NCBI GenBank assembly: GCA_903935585.1 | Contig: CAIZSE010000100.1 | Span: 1 to 42,209 of the forward strand | Length of the DNA: 42,209 nucleotides | Direction: 5' to 3' | DNA from: an uncultured Burkholderiales bacterium | GTDB taxonomy: Bacteria > Pseudomonadota > Gammaproteobacteria > Burkholderiales > Burkholderiaceae_C | Shown: positions 9,109-19,298 of the stretch, in pieces | How the letters are laid out: each line of letters starts with the position of its first letter | Numbering within the stretch: position 1 is the stretch's first letter | Made by a program: the position numbers and the translations under genes | Notes under the pieces: generated by a model | What the model saw: only the letters and a program-made list of their open reading frames with translations | Told to the model about the DNA's origin: nothing | Database searches by the model: none

Positions 9109-9774
9109 TCAGTCCACCGCGTGTAGCCAAGCCCGCTGCGCCTTCAGCACCGCATCGGGATACGCGGCTTGGCCCCGGGAGCCGTTGTAACGCCCCAGGC
9201 CAAGAAACAGGTCACCGCGCTCGCGGTCCAGGTAATGCCGCAAGATCACACACCCAAAACGCAAATTGGTTTGCATGTGAAACAGTCGGCTGTGATCGCC
9301 ATCCCCAATGGTGCGCGCCCAAAATGGCATGACCTGCATGAAACCCATAGCCCCTGCAGACGACACAGCGTGTTTGCGAAACGCGCTTTCAACCTGAACC
9401 AAACCCAGCACCAGCGACAAGGACAGACCTGCCCGGCGTGCCTCGTACCAAAGGGTTTGCAAGAACTCTTGCCGCTCAACGGGGTTGCGCTGAAAACGAA
9501 CCAGCCCCTGGCCAGTGGCTGCCAGCCATCGGGCATAGGCCTGTTGATCGGAGGAGGTGGTCAGCACCGGCTCTGGTGGTGCGTCACCAGCGACTGCGGC
9601 GCTGAGGGCGGTGCGCACGGCCGTTGACAATTGCTCTTCGACTTGAGTGCCCGCATGAACTGGCGTGAAAGGCAACAGGCTGAGGCCTGTGCCCAGCAAG
9701 GCGCTTTTTGCCAGTCGCTGCAACGCCTGGCGGCGGGTAGGCGATTCAAAACGAAGGGGGACGATAGCCGACAT
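9109..9774 (-). CDS. Lytic transglycosylase, SLT domain
   Basis: 221 residues. The N-terminus SPTRRQALQRLAKSALLGTGLSL is a twin-arginine-like or ordinary signal segment that would send it to the periplasm. The SLT (GH23) domain follows from about residue 105: the catalytic Glu129 in VQVESAF, then SSAGAMGFMQVMPFW, and near the end GLGRYNGSRG. Such enzymes cut the MurNAc-GlcNAc bond of peptidoglycan to give the 1,6-anhydro product. It lies 13 bases downstream of proS on the same strand, so it is probably co-transcribed with it. Confidence 0.88.
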   Translation of the reverse strand: MSAIVPLRFESPTRRQALQRLAKSALLGTGLSLLPFTPVHAGTQVEEQLSTAVRTALSAAVAGDAPPEPVLTTSSDQQAYARWLAATGQGLVRFQRNPVERQEFLQTLWYEARRAGLSLSLVLGLVQVESAFRKHAVSSAGAMGFMQVMPFWARTIGDGDHSRLFHMQTNLRFGCVILRHYLDRERGDLFLGLGRYNGSRGQAAYPDAVLKAQRAWLHAVD

Positions 9775-9787
9775 GCCCCAACGCGAA

Positions 9788-11533
9788 TCAGGCGGCCATG
9801 CGGATTTTGATGTGCGCCAGAATGTCCGAAACAGCCACCTTGGTCGCTTCTGAATCGCGCCGGTGCTGGTATTCGATCAGGCCATCCTTGAGCCCCTTGT
9901 CGCCGATGGTGATGCGGTGCGGCACCCCGATCAATTCCCAATCTGCAAACATCGCGCCAGGGCGCTCACCCCGGTCATCCAGGATGACGTCCACGCCATC
10001 GGCCAGCAAGGCGGCGTAAATGCGTTCGGCCTCGGCCTTCACGGCTTCGCTGCGGTCCATGCCGATGGGGCAAATCACAGCTGTGAATGGCGCAATCGCA
10101 TCGGGCCAGATGATGCCGCGCTCGTCGTGGTTTTGCTCAATGGCAGCGGCGGGCAAGCGGGTGATGCCGATGCCATAGCAACCCATCTCCAGGAACTGGG
10201 GTTTGCCGTTCTCGTCCAGGAAGGTGGCGTTCATGGCCTTGGAGTATTTGGTGCCCAGGTAAAACACATGGCCTACTTCAATGCCGCGCTCAATCGCCAG
10301 CTCGCCCTGACCGTCAGGCGATTGGTCCCCCGCCACCACGTTGCGCAGGTCGACGACCAAAGCCGGTTCGGGCAGGTCACGGCCCCAATTCACGCCCGTG
10401 GTGTGGAAGCCTTCTTCGTTGGCACCGCAAATCCAGTCGGCCATGATGGCCACATCGCGGTCAGCCACGATGTGGACGGGTTTTTTCAAATTCAGCGGGC
10501 CCAGGTAACCGGGCTTGCAGCCAAAGTGGTCTTCGATCTCGCCCAGGGTGGCAAAGCGAAAGCCCCCTTCCATGCCGGGCAGCTTGCCGACCTTGACTTC
10601 GTTCATGTCGTGGTCACCGCGCAGCAGCAGCAACCAGACTTGCGATTTGACGATCTCGCCCTGCGCGTTCAGCTGATCGGTGGCCAGCACCAGCGACTTG
10701 ACGGTGGAGGACAGCGGCACGTTGAGCAAGGTGGCGACGTCTTCGCAGGTGCTTTGACCGGGGGTCGCTGTTTTTGTCAGGGCCTGGGTCGCGGCGTTCC
10801 TTGGCTGGCTGGGGGCCAGAGCCTCGGCCTTTTCCATGTTGGCGGCATAGTTGCTGCTGGGGCAATACACGATGGCGTCTTCACCGATCGCGGCGATCAC
10901 CTGAAACTCTTCGCTCAGGTCACCCCCGATGGCACCACTGTCGGCGGCCACGGCGCGGTAGGTCAAGCCGAAACGGTCAAAAATTTTCCGATAAGCACCC
11001 GCCATCACTTGGTAGCTGGCCTTGGCACTGAGCATGTCGCGGTCAAAGCTGTACGCGTCTTTCATGGTGAATTCACGGCCTCGCATCAGGCCAAAACGGG
11101 GCCGCCGTTCGTCCCGGAATTTGGTCTGAATCTGGTAAAAGTTCTTAGGAAGTTGCTTGTAGCTGCGCACTTCCTGGCGCACCACGTCGGTGACCACTTC
11201 CTCACTGGTCGGCTGGATCACGAAATCGCGGCCATGGCGGTCCTTGATGCGCAACAACTCAGGGCCCATCTTTTCAAATCGCCCTGTTTCCTGCCACAGC
11301 TCCGCGGGCTGAACCACGGGCATGGTCATCTCGATGGCACCAGCGCGGTTCATCTCTTCGCGCACGATGGCTTCGACCTTGCGAATCACGCGCAAACCCA
11401 TCGGCATGTAGTTGTAAATGCCAGCGCCAAGCTTCTTGATCAGCCCTGCCCGCGTCATCAATTTGTGGCTGGCGACTTCGGCATCAGCCGGCGCTTCTTT
11501 GAGGGTGGAAATGAGGAATTGGGAAGCTTTCAT
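9788..11533 (-). CDS. proS: Prolyl-tRNA synthetase
   Basis: 581 residues. The N-terminus [32 protein letters not shown] and the motif 2 region [26 protein letters not shown] identify bacterial-type ProS of class II. An insertion (editing) domain occupies about residues 225-410, and the C-terminal anticodon-binding domain begins near [10 protein letters not shown]. It charges tRNA-Pro and, through the insertion domain, hydrolyses Ala-tRNA-Pro. It is divergent from rppH, with 99 bases between the two starts. Confidence 0.96.
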   Translation of the reverse strand: MKASQFLISTLKEAPADAEVASHKLMTRAGLIKKLGAGIYNYMPMGLRVIRKVEAIVREEMNRAGAIEMTMPVVQPAELWQETGRFEKMGPELLRIKDRHGRDFVIQPTSEEVVTDVVRQEVRSYKQLPKNFYQIQTKFRDERRPRFGLMRGREFTMKDAYSFDRDMLSAKASYQVMAGAYRKIFDRFGLTYRAVAADSGAIGGDLSEEFQVIAAIGEDAIVYCPSSNYAANMEKAEALAPSQPRNAATQALTKTATPGQSTCEDVATLLNVPLSSTVKSLVLATDQLNAQGEIVKSQVWLLLLRGDHDMNEVKVGKLPGMEGGFRFATLGEIEDHFGCKPGYLGPLNLKKPVHIVADRDVAIMADWICGANEEGFHTTGVNWGRDLPEPALVVDLRNVVAGDQSPDGQGELAIERGIEVGHVFYLGTKYSKAMNATFLDENGKPQFLEMGCYGIGITRLPAAAIEQNHDERGIIWPDAIAPFTAVICPIGMDRSEAVKAEAERIYAALLADGVDVILDDRGERPGAMFADWELIGVPHRITIGDKGLKDGLIEYQHRRDSEATKVAVSDILAHIKIRMAA

Positions 11534-11632
11534 CGCGGCACGCTAACAAAACAGGGGAATCAGGGAAACATCCAAGAGCGAGCGCCAATGTGGCGTGCAT
11601 AATGAACACAATTTAAAAATTTGAGGTTGATT

Positions 11633-12250
11633 ATGCTTGACCGTGAAGGCTTTAGGCCGAACGTCGGCATCATTCTGCTCAACCAGAGAAACCAGGTTTT
11701 CTGGGGCAAACGCATACGAACCCACAGCTGGCAGTTTCCGCAAGGTGGCATTGACCGGGGCGAAAGTCCTGAACAGGCCATGTTCCGTGAACTGCATGAA
11801 GAAGTGGGGCTCCAACCGGAGCATGTGCGCATCGTGGCCCGAACCCGTGACTGGTTGCGCTATGAAGTGCCAGACCGCTTCATCCGCAGGGATGCTCGGG
11901 GTTTTTACAAAGGCCAGAAACAGATCTGGTATTTGTTGCAATTGATGGGGCACGACCACCATCTGAACTTGCGCGCCACCGACCACCCCGAGTTCGACGC
12001 CTGGCGATGGAACGACTATTGGGTGCCGCTCGATGTGGTGGTGGAGTTCAAACGCGGTGTGTACGAAATGGCACTGACCGAGTTGGCCAGATTTTTGCCG
12101 CGCCAAGAAAGGCAAAACCGCTATTTGCGCGGCGGCAGTCGAAGCCTTCGCGAAGGCCTGGACTCTGACAACGGGACCCTGGAAATGGAGATCCCCTTGC
12201 ACATGGAGCTTCCTCCCGGGGCCAGCTTCGATCCGAACCCACAAGGCTGA
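11633..12250 (+). CDS. rppH: RNA pyrophosphohydrolase (Nudix)
   Basis: 205 residues from [17 protein letters not shown]. The Nudix box GX5EX7REXXEEXGL is at residues 38-60 ([11 protein letters not shown]...EEVGL). RppH removes pyrophosphate from mRNA 5' ends and so starts decay. The ATG at 11633 has GAGG six bases upstream; an in-frame TTG at 11621 is rejected. A possible -10 CATAAT sits at 11599-11604. The C-terminus beyond residue 165 is longer than in the E. coli enzyme (176 residues), as is common in betaproteobacteria. It is convergent with proB. Confidence 0.93.
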   Translation: MLDREGFRPNVGIILLNQRNQVFWGKRIRTHSWQFPQGGIDRGESPEQAMFRELHEEVGLQPEHVRIVARTRDWLRYEVPDRFIRRDARGFYKGQKQIWYLLQLMGHDHHLNLRATDHPEFDAWRWNDYWVPLDVVVEFKRGVYEMALTELARFLPRQERQNRYLRGGSRSLREGLDSDNGTLEMEIPLHMELPPGASFDPNPQG

Positions 12251-12283
12251 AGCCAATCAAGCTTGTGCTTGGAAGCCTGGCGG

Positions 12284-13420
12284 TCAGCGGGTCAAAATCA
12301 GGTTGTCCCGATGCACCATTTCGGGCTCTGCGGTGTAACCCAGCAAAGCCTCGTATTCGTGCGAGGGCTTTCGGCATAACAAGCGGGCTTCGGCGCTGGC
12401 GTAATTGGCCAAACCACGGGCTATTTCTGCCCCTTGCTCATCCCGAATGGCGATGACATCCCCGCGTGAAAAATCCCCGGCTACACCGTTCATGCCAATG
12501 GGCAGCAGACTCTTGCCTTCGGTCAATACTTTGTGTGCAGCCCCGGCGTCGACCGTGACCGACCCACGCAACTGCAGGTGATCGGCCATCCACTGCTTGC
12601 GGGCTTGTTGTTTGGCCGTTTGAGCCACCAGCAAGGTGCCCATGTTGTCGCCCTGACTCAAGCGCAGCAGCGCATCCGGCTCACGGCCCCAGGCGATCAC
12701 AGTGGATGCGCCCGAGCCCGCGGCCCGTTTGGCCGCCAGGATTTTGGTGATCATGCCGCCCTTGCCAATGCTGGAACCAGCCCCACCGGCCATGGCTTCG
12801 AGTGCTGCATCGCCTGCACGGGCCTCGTGCACAAACGTGGCCGAGGGGTCTTTGCGGGGATCAGCGGTGTAGAGACCTTTTTGATCGGTGAGGATGATCA
12901 GCAGGTCCGCCTCGATCAAGTTGGCCACCAAGGCTCCCAATGTGTCGTTGTCGCCAAACTTGATCTCGTCGTTGACGACCGTGTCGTTTTCGTTGATGAC
13001 CGGTAACACGCGGTGTTGCAGCAAGGTCAGCAAGGTGGAACGGGCATTGAGGTAGCGCTCGCGATCGGCCAGATCGGCATGTGTCAGCAACACCTGGGCG
13101 CTGCCCATGCCGTTTTCACGCAGCTTGGTTTCGTACACTTGCGCCAGGCCCATCTGGCCCACGGCGGCAGCGGCTTGCAAGGCCGGCACTTCGCTGGGAC
13201 GTGTGGCCCAGCCCAGGCGTTTCATGCCTTCGGCAATGGCGCCACTGGACACCATGACCACCTCTTTGCCTTGAGCGCTGAGCAAGGCCATCTGACGGCA
13301 CCATTCGCCGATCGCTTCTTCATCCAGACCGCGACCTTCGTTGGTCACCAGGCTGGAACCCACTTTGACAACGATGCGGCGGGCGTCACGCAAGAGATTG
13401 GAAACGGCAGGGGTGGTCAT
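12284..13420 (-). CDS. proB: Glutamate 5-kinase
   Basis: 378 residues. The amino-acid kinase domain runs from [14 protein letters not shown] to about 260, with [26 protein letters not shown] in the middle and GTGGMITK-like [13 protein letters not shown] later. A PUA domain fills the last 95 or so residues. It phosphorylates glutamate in the first step of proline synthesis and is normally inhibited by proline. It lies 48 bases after obgE on the same strand, the usual betaproteobacterial order. Confidence 0.96.
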   Translation of the reverse strand: MTTPAVSNLLRDARRIVVKVGSSLVTNEGRGLDEEAIGEWCRQMALLSAQGKEVVMVSSGAIAEGMKRLGWATRPSEVPALQAAAAVGQMGLAQVYETKLRENGMGSAQVLLTHADLADRERYLNARSTLLTLLQHRVLPVINENDTVVNDEIKFGDNDTLGALVANLIEADLLIILTDQKGLYTADPRKDPSATFVHEARAGDAALEAMAGGAGSSIGKGGMITKILAAKRAAGSGASTVIAWGREPDALLRLSQGDNMGTLLVAQTAKQQARKQWMADHLQLRGSVTVDAGAAHKVLTEGKSLLPIGMNGVAGDFSRGDVIAIRDEQGAEIARGLANYASAEARLLCRKPSHEYEALLGYTAEPEMVHRDNLILTR

Positions 13421-13468
13421 GCTTGGGGGTTTACTTTGCTGATGGACAGCAGGTCGCAGGAGTTGATG

Positions 13469-14629
<1,161 letters not shown>

Positions 14630-14653
14630 TCAAAACACAAGCGGGCCAAAATG

Positions 14654-14677
14654 CGAAAAGCCCCGGCTTGCGGGGCT
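14654..14677 (-). terminator. Terminator or attenuator between rpmA and obgE
   Basis: On the minus strand AGCCCCG-CAAGC-CGGGGCT is followed by TTTTC. The 7-bp stem lies 25 bases after the rpmA stop and 54 bases before the obgE start. It should end part of the rplU-rpmA transcripts and let the rest read into obgE-proB. Confidence 0.75.
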
Positions 14678-14702
14678 CCTCTTCGCCATGGACGAGACAG
14701 GC

Positions 14703-14963
14703 TTAGACAGCCTTGGTCACGTTCACCATGTGCTTGCTGAGCTCGCCTTTGGTGGAAAACGACACGTGGCCGTCAACCAGGGCAAACAAAGTGTGGTCTT
14801 TGCCGATGCCGACATTGTTGCCAGCATGGAACTTGGTACCACGTTGACGAACGATGATCGAGCCAGCGCTGATCAGTTCACCACCGAAAGCCTTGACGCC
14901 AAGCATCTTTGGCTTGGAATCACGACCGTTGCGCGTAGAGCCGCCGCCTTTTTTCTGTGCCAT
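14703..14963 (-). CDS. rpmA: 50S ribosomal protein L27
   Basis: 86 residues beginning [16 protein letters not shown] with the conserved [11 protein letters not shown] and [16 protein letters not shown]27 sits at the peptidyl transferase centre of the ribosome. No N-terminal cleavage extension of the Firmicutes type is present. It follows rplU by 12 bases. Confidence 0.97.
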   Translation of the reverse strand: MAQKKGGGSTRNGRDSKPKMLGVKAFGGELISAGSIIVRQRGTKFHAGNNVGIGKDHTLFALVDGHVSFSTKGELSKHMVNVTKAV

Positions 14964-14975
14964 GACCTATTCTCC

Positions 14976-15287
14976 TCAGGCAGAGATCGCGCCGATTTGC
15001 AGTTCGGTGAACTGCTGGCGGTGACCCTGACGTTTCTGATAGTGCTTGCGACGGCGCATCTTGAAGATGTGCACTTTGTCGTGCTTGCCATGCGCCAAAA
15101 CTGTGGCTTTGACTGTGGCGCCGGACACCAGGGGCGTGCCGATCTTGAGTTCAGCGCCGATACCGACGGCTAAAACCTGATCAATCACGATTTCCTGGCC
15201 AACGTCCGCAGCAATCTGTTCTACTTTAATTTTTTCGCCAGCGACAACACGATACTGTTTGCCGCCGGTTTTTATGACCGCGTACAT
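14976..15287 (-). CDS. rplU: 50S ribosomal protein L21
   Basis: 103 residues from [25 protein letters not shown], ending [11 protein letters not shown], with the [14 protein letters not shown] region that binds 23S rRNA. A longer open frame extends 34 codons upstream, but it would cross the promoter; the ATG at 15287 matches every L21. First gene of rplU-rpmA(-obgE-proB). Confidence 0.97.
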   Translation of the reverse strand: MYAVIKTGGKQYRVVAGEKIKVEQIAADVGQEIVIDQVLAVGIGAELKIGTPLVSGATVKATVLAHGKHDKVHIFKMRRRKHYQKRQGHRQQFTELQIGAISA

Positions 15288-15340
15288 AAATGACCTCTTT
15301 GGATGGAAGTTTCCAAGGGCTAATCCCCAAGGAACCTGCG

Positions 15341-15369
15341 ATTTTAGCACGACATGCCCTGCCAGGCAA
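15341..15369 (-). promoter_or_regulatory. rplU promoter
   Basis: On the minus strand TTGCCT (15369-15364) is followed by a 17-base spacer and TAAAAT (15346-15341), an ideal sigma-70 layout. It gives an untranslated leader of roughly 45 bases before rplU. Confidence 0.7.
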
Positions 15370-15430
15370 TCGGCTGCGACCAACAGCACCCCCTAAAGGG
15401 CGGCGACAGGGGCGCTTACTGTGCGGTCAC

Positions 15431-15436
15431 TATAAT
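15431..15436 (+). promoter_or_regulatory. Candidate ispB -10 box
   Basis: A perfect TATAAT on the plus strand. It predicts transcription from about 15443. No good -35 is seen at 16-18 bases; GCGACA at 15403 is too far. The predicted start site is one reason to prefer the later ispB start codon. Confidence 0.5.
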
Positions 15437-15513
15437 GAGCCCGCACCGCAATGCGCCCAATGTTGCCTCCTTTCGCCTCGGCCCTGGCCGGCCACCCAGC
15501 CGGATACATCAAG

Positions 15514-16497
15514 TTGTCTGCTTACGAAAACAGCACCGCCGCCGTTCTTGAACTCGTGTCGCCCGATATGGCCGAGGTCGACCGCGTCATCGCCAAGCGA
15601 CTCGATTCGGGCGTCCCTTTGGTGGGTGAGGTGGCCAAATACATCATTTCGGCCGGCGGCAAACGTCTGCGCCCGGTCTTGTTGCTTTTAACTTGCGGGG
15701 CTCTGGGCTACAAGGGTGCTCAAAAGCACAATCTCGCCGCCGTGGTCGAATTCATACACACTGCGACCCTGCTGCACGACGATGTGGTGGACGAGTCAAC
15801 GCTCAGGCGCGGCAAACCCACTGCCAACGAGAGTTTTGGCAACCCTGCCAGCGTGCTTGTCGGTGATTTCATGTACTCGCGCGCCTTCCAGATGATGGTG
15901 GATGCTGACAACATGCAGGTCATGCAAACCCTGGCCGATGCCACCAACGTGATTGCCGAAGGCGAAGTGCTGCAGCTGATGAACATGCACGATGCCTCGC
16001 TTGACGAAGACGGCTATTTGCGTGTGATCCGCTCCAAAACAGCCAAACTGTTTGAGGCCAGTGCACGCCTGGGTGCAATTTTGGCAGGCAGTCCCACCCC
16101 CATTCAAAACGCTTGCGCCGACTACGGTCAGGCCTTGGGCACAGCTTTTCAGGTGATCGACGATGTGCTCGATTACGATGGCAATGCCGCTGAAATGGGC
16201 AAGAACCTGGGTGATGACTTGCGAGAGGGCAAAGCCACCTTGCCCTTGATTTTGGCCATGCAACTGGGCAGTGAGGCACAAAGGCAGACCGTGCGTGAGG
16301 CCATAGAAACTGGCAGCGTCGCCCGATTGGCCGACATCGTGACCATCGTGCGCGACACAGGCGCACTGGAGGCCACCCGAAACGCAGCAGCCTCTGAGGC
16401 CCAACGTGCCATCGATGCGGCCATGCAACTGCCAGACAATGCCTACAGGCAAGCCATGGTCGTGCTGGCGTCAGAACTGCTCAATCGCAGAACCTGA
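15514..16497 (+). CDS. ispB: Polyprenyl (octaprenyl) diphosphate synthase
   Basis: 327 residues from the TTG at 15514. The first Asp-rich motif is in LLHDDVVDE and the second in QVIDDVLDYDG; GGKRLRPVLLLL is also conserved. It makes the ubiquinone side chain from isoprenyl units. In-frame ATGs at 15451 and 15460 would add about 20 residues unlike the family and leave a leader of only 8 or 17 bases after the predicted promoter, so the TTG (GGAT eight bases upstream) is preferred, with moderate confidence in the start only. It is divergent from rplU, as in many proteobacteria. Confidence 0.92.
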   Translation: MSAYENSTAAVLELVSPDMAEVDRVIAKRLDSGVPLVGEVAKYIISAGGKRLRPVLLLLTCGALGYKGAQKHNLAAVVEFIHTATLLHDDVVDESTLRRGKPTANESFGNPASVLVGDFMYSRAFQMMVDADNMQVMQTLADATNVIAEGEVLQLMNMHDASLDEDGYLRVIRSKTAKLFEASARLGAILAGSPTPIQNACADYGQALGTAFQVIDDVLDYDGNAAEMGKNLGDDLREGKATLPLILAMQLGSEAQRQTVREAIETGSVARLADIVTIVRDTGALEATRNAAASEAQRAIDAAMQLPDNAYRQAMVVLASELLNRRT

Positions 16498-16591
16498 CGG
16501 CTCTTTATGTCAATTTGCCCATGCGTGCTCAAGCACGCCACATCCATTTGACCTTGCACCCTGTTTCATTCGACAAATCAGATTGAGCGCC

Positions 16592-16993
16592 ATGAAACTG
16601 CGAAAAACCGCCCATTACGCCTTCATTGGTTTGATTTGTGTCATGTGCTCAGTGGCCAATGCCAGCGCCAAGTGGGAGTCCGTCACGCTCAACGACCTGG
16701 GTTTGTTCTACATTGACCCCAAATCCATCACCGAAGAAGATGGCCGGAAATGGGTCTGGACCGCCCTGGATTACAAAAAAACCCAAAGCACGGGCGATGG
16801 CAAGCCGTACTTGTCCACCCATTCCCAGATTCAACTCAACTGCAAATTGAAGATGGCTCGGGTGATGCACGTGACTCACTACACAGGTCCGATGCTCACT
16901 GGCCAGGTTGTGAGTCGCCAAGGCATGTTGCATGAGTGGCTGAACATTGAACCGACTTCACCCATCCAGAAAATTGCCCGTCGGATTTGTTGA
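16592..16993 (+). CDS. Surface-adhesin E-like exported protein
   Basis: 133 residues. An N-terminal signal peptide (MKLRKTAHYAFIGLICVMCSVANASA) is followed by WESVTLNDLGLFYIDPKSI, then WTALDYKKTQ, a single NCK cysteine in mid-domain and a last residue Cys that may pair with it. This pattern (short exported domain, YIDP motif, two Cys) fits the surface-adhesin protein E family, named from a Haemophilus adhesin. In environmental bacteria the role is unknown. It lies 94 bases after ispB and may be independent. Confidence 0.7.
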   Translation: MKLRKTAHYAFIGLICVMCSVANASAKWESVTLNDLGLFYIDPKSITEEDGRKWVWTALDYKKTQSTGDGKPYLSTHSQIQLNCKLKMARVMHVTHYTGPMLTGQVVSRQGMLHEWLNIEPTSPIQKIARRIC

Positions 16994-17058
16994 GGGAGTG
17001 ATTGGCCTAAGGGCAATTCGAAACCCAGCCTAACGATGGTGGAATCAGTTGCCGCCAA

Positions 17059-17802
17059 TCAGTTCACGGCATCACGCAGTCTGATCACCTCTTCACGCAA
17101 ATCATGCGCCCAAACACGGCGATCCCGCCCCAGGGCCAGCTGCGGCTCCCCGAAATGAACCACGGCCGTGATTCTGGGTGCAGTCAGCGTGCGCCAGATG
17201 GAGCCGACCAATGTGTCGTCGTCAATGTAGCAAGGGGCAAAACTCGGCTCACCACTTCGGGCATCCAGGAATTGAAGCGACATGGGCTGCACGGGCGCCT
17301 CGGCTTGAATAGCCGACTGAATCAGGTTGGCATGAAAGGGCAGCAAGTCGCGCCCATCGCTGGTGGTGCCTTCAGGGAAGACCGCCACCACATCGCCATT
17401 TTTCATGGCATCGGCCATGTCCTTGACCATGCGCAGGGCGTCTTTGCGGCTGGTGCGTTCAATGTAGAGGGTGCCAGCGCCCGTGGCCAGCATGCCCACC
17501 AACGGCCAGTCCCGGATATCGGACTTGGAGACAAAACGGCAATGCCGCGCCGCGTGAATCACCGAGATATCCAGCCATGAAATGTGGTTGGACACGATGA
17601 GGGCCGGACCATTGGGCACAGGCCTTCCCAGCACCTTCAGATGGATGTCCCACAAAGCCAAAAACTGCAGGGCCCAGGCTTGCACGCGCATCTCGCGTTG
17701 CTCAGGGGTCCACTGGGGAAACCTGGCATAAATCGTCCACATGCCGATGAGGACATGCCATAGACCCCGCAGTAATTTCCAGAGAGCGATCAGTGTGCGC
17801 AT
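17059..17802 (-). CDS. plsC: 1-acyl-sn-glycerol-3-phosphate acyltransferase
   Basis: 247 residues. A membrane-interacting N-terminus is followed by the acyltransferase motif NHISWLD (His73-Asp78) and FPEGTTS at 142-148. It transfers an acyl group to lysophosphatidic acid in phospholipid synthesis. It is the last gene on the minus strand of the pyr cluster, 104 bases after pyrC', so it may be read from the same transcript. A lysophospholipid acyltransferase with another substrate (for example ornithine lipid synthesis) is possible. Confidence 0.87.
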   Translation of the reverse strand: MRTLIALWKLLRGLWHVLIGMWTIYARFPQWTPEQREMRVQAWALQFLALWDIHLKVLGRPVPNGPALIVSNHISWLDISVIHAARHCRFVSKSDIRDWPLVGMLATGAGTLYIERTSRKDALRMVKDMADAMKNGDVVAVFPEGTTSDGRDLLPFHANLIQSAIQAEAPVQPMSLQFLDARSGEPSFAPCYIDDDTLVGSIWRTLTAPRITAVVHFGEPQLALGRDRRVWAHDLREEVIRLRDAVN

Positions 17803-17906
17803 GTCATCTCGAAGGCCAAGCTGCAGCCACAGGGCAAGCCCATCCGGCTCACCGGCAGATTGCGCGCAGGGTGCCCACGCTCACAAGAAGTCAACATCAC
17901 CACTGG

Positions 17907-19202
17907 TCAGCGCGCTTCAAATGCCATGTTGCCACCCACCACCGTGGCCAACACACGTCCAGGCAACTCGTAGCCCGAAAACGGCGTGCTTTTGCCCTGA
18001 CTGCGCAAAGACGCGTCGGTGACGAGCCAATGGCCTTGATCGGACAGCACGCACACATCGGCCAAACCGCCCACCGCCAACTGCCCCGCCGAGCCTTGCA
18101 AGCTGCCCAGTGCGGTGCCCAGCACCCGGGCCGGGTCTGCGGTGATGCGTGAAATCACTTGCGCCAGAGGCAACCCGGCATCCTGCCCCCACTTGAGGGC
18201 CAGGCTCCAAAGCAGCTCCATGCCCGTGGCACCGGGTTCGGCTTCGGCAAATGGCAAGGCCTTGGCATCGGCATCGACCGGGGTGTGGTCAGACACCAGG
18301 GCGTCCAGCGTGCCATCGGCCAGACCGGCGCGCAGGGCATCGCGGTCGCGCTGCTGACGAAGCACGGGCAAGAGACGCGCTCGGCTGTCGAAATAGCCCA
18401 TGTCGGCGTCCGTCAGGTGCAGTGAGTTGATGCTCACATCGGCTGTCACAGGCAGGTCTTCGGCTTTGGCCTGGCGGATCAGTTCCACCCCCTGAGCACT
18501 GCTGATGCGGCAAAGGTGCACACGGGCGCGGGTGCCGCGCACCAGCTCAAAAATGGTGTGCAGTGCAATCGTCTCAGCGGCCACAGACACGCTGGACAAG
18601 CCCATGCGCGTGGCCAAGGGGCCGCTGGCTGCCACGCCTTTGCCCAGATGCAGCTCTTGCGGGCGCAACCAGACGGTGTAGCCAAAGGTGCTGGCGTATT
18701 GCAAAGCACGCTGCAGCACCTGGGTGCTGGGAACCGGCACTTCGGCCTGGCTGAAACCCACACAACCGGCGGCGGTGAGCTGCCCCATCTCGGTCAGCAC
18801 TTCGCCACGCAGGCCCAAGGTGAGTGCACCCAAAGGCAGCACGCGTGCCAGGTGCAACTTTTCGGCGCGGTGGCGCAGCATTTCAACCAAGCCCGGTTCG
18901 TCAAGCACCGGCTCGGTGTCAGGCGAACAGACCAGGCTGGTCACACCACCGGCCACGGCAGCGGCCATTTCGCTTTCCAGCATGCCCGCATGTTCCTGCC
19001 CAGGCTCGCGCAGGCGCGCTGCCAAGTCCACCAGGCCAGGGGCCACGATGGCCCCTGCCGCATCGATTGTGCGGTTGGGGGTGAAGTCGGCAGGCACCTG
19101 GCCCACCGCCACGATGCGTCCGGCGGCAATCGCCACATCCGCTGTTTGGTCAACGCCGTTTGCAGGGTCAATCACGCGGCCGTTTTGAATAAGAATGTTC
19201 AT
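17907..19202 (-). CDS. pyrC: Dihydroorotase-like protein, probably inactive (PyrC')
   Basis: 431 residues of the amidohydrolase fold. Active dihydroorotases have HxH in VDxHxHLREPG; here the same site reads VDLAARLREPG, with Ala61 and Arg63 in place of both His. The downstream FSDDG Asp is also gone (FSQAE). VHLCRISS and SDHTP are kept. This is the pattern of Pseudomonas PyrC', a non-catalytic partner that holds aspartate carbamoyltransferase in a dodecamer. It sits downstream of pyrB, separated by a 29-codon ORF whose stop overlaps its ATG. A working dihydroorotase should exist elsewhere in the genome (inference). Confidence 0.9.
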   Translation of the reverse strand: MNILIQNGRVIDPANGVDQTADVAIAAGRIVAVGQVPADFTPNRTIDAAGAIVAPGLVDLAARLREPGQEHAGMLESEMAAAVAGGVTSLVCSPDTEPVLDEPGLVEMLRHRAEKLHLARVLPLGALTLGLRGEVLTEMGQLTAAGCVGFSQAEVPVPSTQVLQRALQYASTFGYTVWLRPQELHLGKGVAASGPLATRMGLSSVSVAAETIALHTIFELVRGTRARVHLCRISSAQGVELIRQAKAEDLPVTADVSINSLHLTDADMGYFDSRARLLPVLRQQRDRDALRAGLADGTLDALVSDHTPVDADAKALPFAEAEPGATGMELLWSLALKWGQDAGLPLAQVISRITADPARVLGTALGSLQGSAGQLAVGGLADVCVLSDQGHWLVTDASLRSQGKSTPFSGYELPGRVLATVVGGNMAFEAR

Positions 19203-19288
19203 GGCTGCACTCCACCAGGCTGACTCAAGGCGCGCAGGGCCATTTTGGGCAGCAGCGAATAAACAAAGAGGGGGGCGAGGGGGTTCAT
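19199..19288 (-). CDS. 29-residue ORF coupled to pyrC'
   Basis: Starts ATG at 19288 with GGA eight bases upstream; the Shine-Dalgarno-like AAGGA overlaps the pyrB stop. It encodes MNPLAPLFVYSLLPK and a further 14 residues ending GGVQP, and its TGA overlaps the pyrC' ATG as ATGA. It fills the pyrB-pyrC' gap with almost no spare bases. It could be a small peptide, possibly membrane-associated through the hydrophobic N-terminal half, or a leader that couples translation of pyrC' to pyrB. I do not recognise a family. Confidence 0.5.
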   Translation of the reverse strand: MNPLAPLFVYSLLPKMALRALSQPGGVQP

Positions 19289-19298
19289 GTTTTTTTCC

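Noticed and set aside
9863..11602. 579-codon open frame opposite proS
   Set aside because: Mirror frame of a well-identified gene; codon bias of G/C-rich DNA leaves the antisense frame open. Protein has no recognisable features.
12258..12271. CAAGC-TTGT-GCTTG hairpin between rppH and proB
   Set aside because: Five-base stem with no T tract on either strand; too weak for a terminator call.
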